From: Aliivibrio sp. EL58
Lineage (GTDB): Bacteria; Pseudomonadota; Gammaproteobacteria; Enterobacterales; Vibrionaceae
Direction: 5' to 3'
DNA length: 64,000 nucleotides
NCBI RefSeq assembly: GCF_900312675.1
Contig: NZ_OMPC01000009.1
Span: forward strand, 186,001-250,000
Shown here: one piece after another, positions 18,610-25,760 of the stretch
Layout: the number at the start of each line of letters is the position of its first letter
Position numbering within the stretch: position 1 is the first letter of the stretch
Translations under genes and position numbers: made by a program
Notes under the pieces: generated by a model
What the model was told of the DNA's origin: nothing
The model's database searches: none
Seen by the model: the letters and a program-made list of their open reading frames with translations, nothing else

Positions 18610-19005
18610 CTATTCCCCTTTAATTGCTTTGGTTAGGTTTTTGAATTTGCTACCTAAAAATTCCAATGATGCTTGATGACGAAGTTGGTTTTGCATAAAT
18701 AAATTACGCTCCAAATCCACATCTACCGTATTGCCATCTCCCGTATCAGGTTGAGTTGGTACGCGGTATTGAATTTCCCCTGCCACTCGTGTTGAGGCAT
18801 TGATGTGCCGACCATCTGTACGGCTAAGACCCATGCTTGCCTTAGATGTTGCCGACTGCATTGCTTTTTGAAAGTCCATTCCTTTTGCTTTATAGCCTGG
18901 AGTATTCGCTTGAGCGATGTTCGTCGCTAGCATTTCAGCACGTTCAGAGCGAACTCCAACCGTATACTGGTGAATACCTAGTGCATTATCAAAAGAAATT
19001 GCCAT
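18610..19005 (-). CDS. flgB: Flagellar proximal rod protein FlgB
   Basis: Proximal-rod protein, first gene of the flgBCDE unit. The 131-residue product starts MAISFDNALGIHQY at 19005, preceded by GGAGGGTTTGAA. The open frame extends 21 codons upstream, but that stretch contains the sigma-54 promoter and a poor protein sequence, so I reject it. It carries TNIAQANTPGYKAKGMDF and a C-terminal FMQNQLRHQASLEFLGSKF. Confidence 0.96.
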   Translation of the reverse strand: MAISFDNALGIHQYTVGVRSERAEMLATNIAQANTPGYKAKGMDFQKAMQSATSKASMGLSRTDGRHINASTRVAGEIQYRVPTQPDTGDGNTVDVDLERNLFMQNQLRHQASLEFLGSKFKNLTKAIKGE

Positions 19006-19050
19006 TTCAAACCCTCCACAAGAACTGACTAGCAGTATATATATTTCATA

Positions 19051-19067
19051 TTGCAACCTGTATGCCA
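19051..19067 (-). promoter_or_regulatory. Sigma-54 type promoter of flgBCDE
   Basis: On the minus strand TGGCATACAGGTTGCAA, a close -24/-12 match with correct spacing, about 50 bases before the flgB ATG. Confidence 0.83.
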
Positions 19068-19148
19068 ACTTTTCAATTCACAGAACAGATTGACGATACT
19101 ACTTGCATAAAATTAGCAATATTTATGCCGACTCTAAATAACAAGCAC

Positions 19149-19180
19149 AAAAAAAGCGACCTAAGCCGCCTTTTGTATAC
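19149..19180 (-). terminator. Terminator of cheVR
   Basis: On the minus strand AAGGCGGC-TTAG-GTCGCTTT, an 8 bp stem with two G-T pairs, runs into a T tract, about 25 bases past the cheR stop. Confidence 0.65.
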
Positions 19181-19197
19181 TAATTAATCAATTTTAA

Positions 19198-20025
19198 TTA
19201 TTTTAGCTTATAAATGATACCTGGATTACAACGAACCATTTCAAACTTATCAGTTAAACCGGTTAGTGATTCAGAAGCACCCAGTAGTAAATATCCGCCG
19301 GGGTTAAGACTTGCCGCCATCTGATTTAACACTTTGGCTTTCATATCTGGTGAAAAGTAAATCAATACATTACGGCAAAAAATGATATCGAACTTGCCTA
19401 ATAAGCTGTAGCTATCCATCAAGTTTTGCGGACGGAAGTTAACCATACGTTTAATTTTATCATTAATCTTCATTTTGCCATCACCAGCATCTTCAAAGAA
19501 CGCACGACGACGCTCAGGAGACAGTCCTCGGCTTAATGCTAAATTATCATAAACACCGGCTTTACATGTATCTAGCATTGTCGGTGAAATGTCCGTTCCA
19601 GTAATACTAATATTTGGAAGAAAACCAGGCTTACGCGCTTGGATTTCTGAAATAATCATCCCCATAGAATACGCTTCTTGACCTGATGAACTTGCCGCAG
19701 ACCAAATTTTAAGAGGTCGACGGTTTGCCGCTAACTCCGGCAATAATTTTTCAGATAAAACGGTAAATGGGTAGCCGTCTCTAAACCATAGCGTTTCATT
19801 GGTTGTCATCGCATCAACCGCGGCAACACGTAATTCACGGTTACGACCAGAAATTACTTGTTTTAATAGATCAGATAATGAAGCTAATGAAAACTTAGCA
19901 ACTAAAGGACTCAGTCGACTTCTTACTAAATATTGCTTACTGTCACCAAGGACAATGCCACATTGAGATTCAAGAAAACGGCTAAAATCACGATACTCTT
20001 GTTCGTTGATAGTTATAGTTGTCAT
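19198..20025 (-). CDS. cheR: Chemotaxis protein methyltransferase CheR
   Basis: Methylates glutamates of chemoreceptors from S-adenosylmethionine during adaptation; cytoplasmic. The 275-residue protein starts MTTITINEQEYRDFSRFLE at 20025; twelve further open codons upstream are rejected because family members start here. It has the helical N-terminal domain, KIWSAASSSGQEAYS (SAM-binding), FDIIFCRNVLIYFS and GGYLLLGASESLTG. It follows cheV by 86 bases on the same strand, the typical vibrio cheVR pair next to flgB. Confidence 0.96.
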   Translation of the reverse strand: MTTITINEQEYRDFSRFLESQCGIVLGDSKQYLVRSRLSPLVAKFSLASLSDLLKQVISGRNRELRVAAVDAMTTNETLWFRDGYPFTVLSEKLLPELAANRRPLKIWSAASSSGQEAYSMGMIISEIQARKPGFLPNISITGTDISPTMLDTCKAGVYDNLALSRGLSPERRRAFFEDAGDGKMKINDKIKRMVNFRPQNLMDSYSLLGKFDIIFCRNVLIYFSPDMKAKVLNQMAASLNPGGYLLLGASESLTGLTDKFEMVRCNPGIIYKLK

Positions 20026-20111
20026 TAACGATTTTACTTCCAAATAAAAATGAATTGCCATGTCTTACCAAAGCCATGGCTAATATATTAACTTATTGTA
20101 AAAAGCGGGAG

Positions 20112-21032
20112 TTACTTTTCTACCGCTCTCTTAACTGCAGCACCCAATTCATCTGGGTTAAACTTTGCAATAAACTGATTTGCACCTACACGCTCAACCA
20201 TTGCTTGGTTAAATACACCACTTAAAGAAGTATGCAATATAACATGTAAGTCTTTTAATGCTGGTTCACGACGAATTTCTGCTGTTAATGTATAACCATC
20301 CATTTCTGGCATTTCAACATCAGAGATTACTAGGCCAATTTGCTCATAAATACTGCCTTCATTAGCCATATCAACGAGTTTATCTAGTGCTTCTTTACCA
20401 TCTTTTACCATGATAGTTTCAAAACCGATAGATTGTACTGCACGTTGAACTTGCTTACGAGCAACACTTGAATCATCTGCAATCAGTACTTTTCGCACAA
20501 TTTCAGGGCTGATTGCTGCCATTTCTTCAACCAATGTTTCATTCATGGTTTCATCAATAGGCGCAATTTCCGCTAAGATTTTTTCTACATCCAAAATTTC
20601 AACGAGTTCATCGTCAATATTTGTCACAGCAGTTAAATAGTTTGCACGTCCAGTACCTTGAGGCGGCGGTAAAATCGCCTCCCAATGCATATTAACAATA
20701 CGCTCAACAGATTTAACTAAAAAACCTTGAATAGTACGGTTAAATTCCGAAATAATAATAAAGCATTTATCTATTTCTGTGGTCGGACGACCGCCAGTAG
20801 CAAGGCTTAAATCAATTACCGAGATCGTTTGGCCACGAATATGAGCTACGCCTTTTACTAAAGGATTCAAATTAGGCATTGAAGTCAATCTCGGACACTG
20901 TAATACTTCTTTTACCTTAAATACGTTAATACCATAACGTTGGCGTCCCATAAGACGAAAAGTAAGTAATTCTAAACGGTTCTGCCCTACAAGTTGTGTG
21001 CGCTGATTCACCGAATCCAGTATGCCTGTCAT
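20112..21032 (-). CDS. cheV: Chemotaxis coupling protein CheV (CheW-receiver)
   Basis: Couples receptors to CheA through its CheW domain and is tuned by phosphorylation of its receiver domain. The 306-residue protein starts MTGILDSVNQRTQL at 21032, with GGAGTCACAT upstream. The CheW-like domain spans about residues 15-165 (RYGINVFKVKEVLQ, GVAHIRGQTISVIDL). The receiver spans about 180-306 with the acidic pair IADDSS, the phosphoacceptor SDVEMPEMDG, T/S at HTSLSG and the lysine in FIAKF. It is divergent from flgA. Confidence 0.96.
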   Translation of the reverse strand: MTGILDSVNQRTQLVGQNRLELLTFRLMGRQRYGINVFKVKEVLQCPRLTSMPNLNPLVKGVAHIRGQTISVIDLSLATGGRPTTEIDKCFIIISEFNRTIQGFLVKSVERIVNMHWEAILPPPQGTGRANYLTAVTNIDDELVEILDVEKILAEIAPIDETMNETLVEEMAAISPEIVRKVLIADDSSVARKQVQRAVQSIGFETIMVKDGKEALDKLVDMANEGSIYEQIGLVISDVEMPEMDGYTLTAEIRREPALKDLHVILHTSLSGVFNQAMVERVGANQFIAKFNPDELGAAVKRAVEK

Positions 21033-21106
21033 ATGTGACTCCATCTTGTGCCATTATAAATGAATCGCGAGCCTAACATAAACCTATTAAGAACACGATA
21101 TACCAC

Positions 21107-21853
21107 ATGGCATTTTATATTAAAATTATGATGATAATAGAAAAACATAGTATGAATATCACCATTTATCGACTTATAAGCGTTATCGGCATATTTATAA
21201 GTTTCTTTAGCTTGAATGTCCATGCTGCCACAGATGAGCAATTAAAGGCAATTAAACAGGCAGCAGAATCATTTATTGAACAGAAAATTGATACACCAAA
21301 AAATGGAACCTTACAAGTGGAAGCTGTGCGTATTGATAGCCGTATTTATGCGACTGATTGCCCAACCCCACTAACCACCACCTTGCCAGGAAAGCTCAAT
21401 ACTAGCGGAAATACTTCTGTACTTGTTGAATGCCCAACTGATAATTGGAAAGTGTATGTTCCTGTAAAATCAGAACTTATGATGCCTTTAGCTACCGCTG
21501 TAACCTCGTTATCAAAAGGACATACAATCTCGAATAGAGATATAACACTGACCTTAGTTACGAGTCGAGTCTACCGCAGAGGTGGGTATGTTAATGTAAA
21601 CGACCTTATTGGTTCTCGTATTAAACGCAGTGTCAGGGCCGGTAATGTTGTTGAAAAAAACGATATCTGCATGGTATGCCGTAATGACAGCGTTATAATT
21701 AAGGCAGTAAAAGGAGAATTAAGTATCATCACAAAAGGAACCGCTTTAGGTGATGGTGCGCTTGGTGATAAGGTCAATGTGAAAAATGATAAATCCAACC
21801 GTATAGTCAGTGGGATAGTAACTAATGTAGGTGTGATTAGTATTCGCTTCTAA
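21107..21853 (+). CDS. flgA: Flagellar P-ring assembly chaperone FlgA
   Basis: Periplasmic chaperone that assists P-ring (FlgI) assembly. The product has a signal peptide (RLISVIGIFISFFSLNVHA) before ATDEQLKAI, a middle SAF domain (AVTSLSKGHTISNRDITLT, LIGSRIKRSVRAGNVV) and the C-terminal GDKVNVKNDKSNRIVSGIV. The start is uncertain: ATG at 21107, 21128 and 21152 are all in frame and none has a strong ribosome site; the one at 21152 gives the most normal signal peptide. It is divergent from cheV and upstream of flgMN. Confidence 0.9.
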   Translation: MAFYIKIMMIIEKHSMNITIYRLISVIGIFISFFSLNVHAATDEQLKAIKQAAESFIEQKIDTPKNGTLQVEAVRIDSRIYATDCPTPLTTTLPGKLNTSGNTSVLVECPTDNWKVYVPVKSELMMPLATAVTSLSKGHTISNRDITLTLVTSRVYRRGGYVNVNDLIGSRIKRSVRAGNVVEKNDICMVCRNDSVIIKAVKGELSIITKGTALGDGALGDKVNVKNDKSNRIVSGIVTNVGVISIRF

Positions 21854-21997
21854 TAATACCGAATTTAGACCAATCAAAATTATTTTTTCTAAACTATCCC
21901 TGTTTACTGCCGATATGATTTTTGTGGCACTAATTATGCTTATATTATCCACAGTTTAAAAATAATGAAAAAAGCGTCAAAAAATTTCATTATTTAC

Positions 21998-22024
21998 TTA
22001 AGTTATTTTTTTGACAGCCGATAG
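21998..22024 (+). promoter_or_regulatory. Sigma-28 (FliA) type promoter of flgMN
   Basis: TTAAGTTA, 11 bases, GCCGATAG. The -10 box matches 7 of 8 of GCCGATAA and the spacing is exact. It lies 45 bases before the flgM ATG. A FliA-driven flgM gives feedback on FliA itself, as in other flagellar systems. Confidence 0.8.
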
Positions 22025-22068
22025 ATAGATTAAGAGAATGTATTAACCGGCTAAAAAGGCTTGAATAT

Positions 22069-22380
22069 ATGACAAGTATTGACCAACTACGTGCTAGCCA
22101 AGCTATGGCGACATTACGTAATCAAGCTCGTGTTGATTCTGGTGATAAGTCACCTGCAAGTTCAACACCTGCTATGTCTGCGAAAATGGATGCCGTTTCT
22201 TTGAGTAATCAAGGTAAAGAAATTGGCCAAATGCACCAACAATTAGCAACAGAACCTTCGTTTAACGAAGATAAAGTTGCTGCAATTAAAGCAGCTATCG
22301 CAAATGGCTCTTACTCTGTTGATCCTGAGCGCCTAGCAGACAACATGATTAAATTTGAAGATGAATTAGCCGGCCTATAA
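22069..22380 (+). CDS. flgM: Anti-sigma-28 factor FlgM
   Basis: Binds and holds FliA until the hook is finished, then is exported. The 103-residue product has the disordered polar N-terminal half and the C-terminal FliA-binding region (MDAVSLSNQGKEIGQMHQQL, EDKVAAIKAAIANGSYSVDPERLADNMIKFE in parts), typical of FlgM. AAAAAGG precedes the ATG. It is preceded by a sigma-28 type promoter and followed 49 bases later by flgN. Confidence 0.95.
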   Translation: MTSIDQLRASQAMATLRNQARVDSGDKSPASSTPAMSAKMDAVSLSNQGKEIGQMHQQLATEPSFNEDKVAAIKAAIANGSYSVDPERLADNMIKFEDELAGL

Positions 22381-22429
22381 TCTTAGGCTGGTGATTTTTC
22401 TCATCATATCTATTTAATAAAGAGACACT

Positions 22430-22858
22430 ATGGCTCAAACATTAACTGAATTATTAGATCTACAGCGTAGCGTTGCCCTCTCTCTTTCGACTGTTCTTAG
22501 TCGTGAGAAGGTTGCTATCGCCAGTAGAAAACCGGCTGAAATGGAAAGCGTTGCACATGATAAACTTGGCTTGCTAAACCAACTACGCCAATATGACCAG
22601 TTATTAGGTAGCCACGCAGAAAGACAGCTTCTTTCTGAAGATAGTGCATTAACAGAAAAAGTCACTGAAATAAAATCTATTATTCATGATTGCAAAGAAG
22701 AAAACGCCGTTAACGGTGAAGCACTTCAACGCGCACAACTTAGTTTTAATAAACTAAATAACCTGATGCAACAAAGTCGTGGTAAAAATGGCATGACTTA
22801 CACCGCTGAAGGTCAAACTCGTAATATCACGACATTAGGTACTAACGTAAAAGCCTAA
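22430..22858 (+). CDS. flgN: Flagellar export chaperone FlgN
   Basis: Cytoplasmic chaperone for the hook-associated proteins FlgK and FlgL. The 142-residue product is mostly helical, with an N-terminal heptad-rich part (LTELLDLQRSVALSLSTVL) and a C-terminal segment rich in Q, N and R (NNLMQQSRGKNGMTYTAEG), as in FlgN of vibrios. AAAGAGACACT precedes the ATG. It follows flgM on the same strand and converges on flgP. Confidence 0.92.
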   Translation: MAQTLTELLDLQRSVALSLSTVLSREKVAIASRKPAEMESVAHDKLGLLNQLRQYDQLLGSHAERQLLSEDSALTEKVTEIKSIIHDCKEENAVNGEALQRAQLSFNKLNNLMQQSRGKNGMTYTAEGQTRNITTLGTNVKA

Positions 22859-23083
22859 TCTCCCCAACGCCAAAAAATCTTAAGTATCGATAATTTCTAT
22901 CGATATACGGCACAGTGCTATCTGAACTTTTGTCTTTGTCTAAATATCTAGCCCCTGCCATTCCTATTTCTTACTCCCCCCCGCCTAAACTCTAGGCCTA
23001 GCTCTATCTATCCTTACTGTCCTCTAAACTCTAATTTCTGCTCTACCCATTTCTTACTCGTCCCTAACATCTAGTCCCTTTTA

Positions 23084-23135
23084 CTCTTTCTCTTTCTCTT
23101 TCTCTTTCTCTTTCTCTTTCTCTTTCTCTTTCTCT
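23084..23135 (+). repeat. CTCTTT hexanucleotide tandem array, 8.7 copies
   Basis: Eight perfect copies of CTCTTT run from 23084 to 23131, followed by CTCT to 23135. It lies in non-coding DNA between convergent flgN and flgP. A perfect array of this kind is prone to copy-number change by slippage. Confidence 0.97.
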
Positions 23136-23142
23136 GCTCAAT

Positions 23143-23175
23143 AAAAAAGCCCCCGGAGCTAAAAACACCAAGGGC
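23143..23175 (-). terminator. Terminator of flgOP
   Basis: On the minus strand GCCCTTGG-TGTTTTTAGCT-CCGGGGGC, an 8 bp stem with two G-T pairs, is followed by TTTTTT, about 60 bases past the flgP stop. Confidence 0.72.
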
Positions 23176-23234
23176 AAATATGTTGAATGAGAGTGTATTA
23201 ATAAACGGTTATTAAATAACAGTCTATCCGCTAT

Positions 23235-23666
23235 TTAGAACAGCGTGGTTTTTCTTTGTGTTGATGGTACGTCGTAAACCTGGCCTTGGTTTTTCATTCG
23301 TTCCATTTTTTTCAAATCTAATTTCAATTCAGTTACGTAGCTGTCACCAACTGGGTAAGTCCTCACGACTTCAGCTCCGCGAATGATACCATCAACACCA
23401 GCACTAGTTGTTTCTTCTCCTAGCTGTTGATCGTTCATTTCAACTTTACCGCTAATACGCATGCCATAAACTTGCTCAGCCAATTCTCTATAAGCGTCAA
23501 CTTTTGAAGCGCGCATTGCTCGAATTCTCTGCTCATCTATATTTTTTCCGGCTTGCTCGCTAATACTGGCATAACCAACAGCATTTAGATGATCATCTTG
23601 TCGCATTGTTCCAAGAGGCTGACAACCGACTAGAACAAGTAGTGCTAATAGAAACCAATGTTTCAT
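23235..23666 (-). CDS. flgP: Flagellar outer-membrane lipoprotein FlgP
   Basis: Outer-membrane lipoprotein needed with FlgO and FlgT for a stable sheathed vibrio flagellum. The 143-residue product has a lipobox LVGC (residues 12-15) and an LPP20-like domain (NAVGYASISEQAGKNIDEQRI, KVDAYRELAEQVYGMRISG in parts). It lies 11 bases after flgO in a two-gene unit. Confidence 0.93.
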   Translation of the reverse strand: MKHWFLLALLVLVGCQPLGTMRQDDHLNAVGYASISEQAGKNIDEQRIRAMRASKVDAYRELAEQVYGMRISGKVEMNDQQLGEETTSAGVDGIIRGAEVVRTYPVGDSYVTELKLDLKKMERMKNQGQVYDVPSTQRKTTLF

Positions 23667-23677
23667 CGCAATTCTCC

Positions 23678-24313
23678 TTATGGACGTAGAATAATAGTAT
23701 TACGCTCTGCTTTTTTCACATCAGAACGAATAAGAACACCATCTTCCATACGCATAGTATTTAAGGTATCTAAATCACGGCCAATTCGATCCGCAGGTAG
23801 GAAACCTTGTGCCGATGCCACAACAACTCGTGTTTGCATACCAATAACACGAGCATTAACTAACACACCACCATCTTGACGAAGCATGGTACCTGTTAAT
23901 ACATAATCAACTTGCTGCTCTTGTACTAACTCTTTCCAGTCTCGACTAAAGGCAAAATCACCTTGTTGAGTTACTCGAATGTTACCTGTCGTTTTATAGT
24001 CAATAACTTTAAAGCCACGACGTTGCAGCTGAAAGATAAACCCTTCAGTAACAGAGTTGCCTAACCAGTTTGTTTGATCCATTTGCTGTAAATCAACAAA
24101 AGACGTAATCGCAATTGGAGAACGTGCCGACAATGTCGTGTTCGATGTAACCAACTGCTCTGTTAAACTTTCAATAAAGTAATCCATTGTGTGTCGAGGA
24201 GTGTCCGCCAACATAAATGGGCTGCCATTATAAGGTTCTTTACCATTATAAATTGGTGAGTAAGCGCATGCACTAACCACCATTGACAGCAAAATTACAA
24301 CTAATACTCTCAT
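23678..24313 (-). CDS. flgO: Flagellar outer-membrane lipoprotein FlgO
   Basis: Outer-membrane lipoprotein of the vibrio flagellar H-ring region. The 211-residue product has a lipobox VSAC (residues 13-16) and a FlgO domain (RHTMDYFIESLTEQL, SVTEGFIFQLQRRGFKV, VDYVLTGTMLRQDGGVLVNARV in parts). It is divergent from flgT with 168 bases between, where I see no clear sigma-54 or sigma-28 site. Confidence 0.93.
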   Translation of the reverse strand: MRVLVVILLSMVVSACAYSPIYNGKEPYNGSPFMLADTPRHTMDYFIESLTEQLVTSNTTLSARSPIAITSFVDLQQMDQTNWLGNSVTEGFIFQLQRRGFKVIDYKTTGNIRVTQQGDFAFSRDWKELVQEQQVDYVLTGTMLRQDGGVLVNARVIGMQTRVVVASAQGFLPADRIGRDLDTLNTMRMEDGVLIRSDVKKAERNTIILRP

Positions 24314-24481
24314 TCTATTATCTCCAGATAATGTTTTAATGTACTTACTCGCTTGATTTAAGCGTCAAATTTAAACTAGGAACAAAAATTGCAGTAGTTT
24401 ATGAAACGCAATTTGTAAGTACTTTTATCAATCAACAAATAATAGTTAGCAAATTTCATACCCATTTGGCAGACAGCAGCA

Positions 24482-25618
24482 ATGAAAAGAATATTTTTTT
24501 TACTTACATCATTATTAACAATAAGTTACGCACCATCAGCAAGTGCTGAATGGTTTGAGGTAACAGGGTCAGCGAGTGTGCTTACCAGTAAAAATGCGGC
24601 AAGATCTCATGCACTAGAAGATGCCGCTTACCAAGCTATGTTATTTTCAGGGGCTGACATTAGCCGCTTAAAAGATCTTAAAACCTTTTTAGAAAATGAT
24701 GAAAAGCGTTATCAATTCAGCGGCAGTGAAATTCGCAGTATTGAAGTAGTAAAAGAGAAAAAGAAAAACGGCAAACTGTATCTTACTGCCCGTATTGATA
24801 TCTATCCTTCGGCAAACAGTTGCCATATTGGTCAATACAAAAAAACCGTCATGACCAGTGAGATCACCATCGACTCTCCTCAACAAGCTGTCATGGGTAA
24901 AGTGTACAAAATGGGTGAAAGCCTTAGTACCGTATTTTCTCGTCAGCTAGATAAAGAGTCACAAAGTTTTATCTCTGTAGGAACGTCTCATTTGCGTATT
25001 GATAAACGCCAACCTGAAGTCGTTAAAATGATTGCAGAAGATCATGGTGCTCAATATATTTTCTCTGGAAACATCACAGATTTAAGTGCAACTATCGAAC
25101 AAAACTTACTGCTGAAAGATACCATTAATCGTCAATTTGCTATTGAAGTTGCTGTACTGGATGGTAAAACAGGCCAAACTGTTTATAACAATAATTATCG
25201 TGAAGTGGCTCAGTGGGACTTCCCAAAAACCAGTGAAGTGGACACTCAAAGTGCTCGTTTCTGGACATCCGCTTATGGCGAGATGGTATTGCGAGTTAAT
25301 CGCGATATGATGCTTGACTTAGAAAACCAATTTGCTTGTAAAATCACTCTTCCGCAAGTTGTTAGTATTCATAACAACCGTATCACGATGGATCTTGGTC
25401 GTATTCATGGAGTTAAAAAAGGCGATAAACTGGATTTATGGCACACTGGATCTTTCATTGATCAAAGTGGCTTACCTCGAAATAAGGTGGCCAAAACAAA
25501 TATAACACTTACCGTTGATCGTGTTTATGAGCAGAATTCAGAACTAACTATTGATCAGCCTCAACTCATTAATAGTGTTCAAATTGGCGATGTAATGCAT
25601 AAAACTGTCATTCAATAA
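24482..25618 (+). CDS. flgT: Flagellar H-ring protein FlgT
   Basis: Periplasmic protein forming the H ring around the L and P rings of vibrio flagella, and needed to recruit the T ring and stators in sodium-driven motors. The 378-residue product has a signal peptide (FFLLTSLLTISYAPSASA, cleavage before EWFEV). An N-terminal domain with AARSHALEDAAYQAMLFSG follows, then the middle domain, and a C-terminal domain with DLGRIHGVKKGDKLDLW. It ends before a strong terminator. Confidence 0.93.
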   Translation: MKRIFFLLTSLLTISYAPSASAEWFEVTGSASVLTSKNAARSHALEDAAYQAMLFSGADISRLKDLKTFLENDEKRYQFSGSEIRSIEVVKEKKKNGKLYLTARIDIYPSANSCHIGQYKKTVMTSEITIDSPQQAVMGKVYKMGESLSTVFSRQLDKESQSFISVGTSHLRIDKRQPEVVKMIAEDHGAQYIFSGNITDLSATIEQNLLLKDTINRQFAIEVAVLDGKTGQTVYNNNYREVAQWDFPKTSEVDTQSARFWTSAYGEMVLRVNRDMMLDLENQFACKITLPQVVSIHNNRITMDLGRIHGVKKGDKLDLWHTGSFIDQSGLPRNKVAKTNITLTVDRVYEQNSELTIDQPQLINSVQIGDVMHKTVIQ

Positions 25619-25644
25619 AAATAGATGTAGATCATTAATATCTA

Positions 25645-25681
25645 AGAGAAACTATCAATGAAGGTAGTTTCTCTTTTTTTT
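25645..25681 (+). terminator. Terminator of flgT
   Basis: AGAGAAACTA at 25645-25654 pairs perfectly with TAGTTTCTCT and is followed by T7. Confidence 0.93.
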
Positions 25682-25760
25682 ATGAGCCTTGCCCTCGTTT
25701 TCCTTCTCCTCTTACGATACCCTTTACTAATAATTAGAATACTATACTTATTGAGTCATC

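Larger units (their letters stand above)
22859..23234. other. flgN-flgP intergenic region
   Basis: 376 bases between convergent genes. It holds a C/T-rich stretch on the plus strand with repeated CTCTA, CTAG and TCCC words (about 22920-23083), a hexanucleotide array (23084-23135) and the flgOP terminator. I see no gene. Confidence 0.75.

Noticed and set aside
19006-19068. Longer N-terminus for FlgB
   Set aside because: The extra codons overlap a good sigma-54 promoter, and FlgB proteins start at MAISFDNAL.
20058-20083. GCCATG...CATGGC hairpin between cheV and cheR as a terminator
   Set aside because: It has a short stem and no T tract directly after it; cheV and cheR are more likely one unit.
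24458-24475. TGGCAGACAGCAGC before flgT as a sigma-54 site
   Set aside because: The GG-GC spacing is one base short, and the element would lie on top of the start codon.
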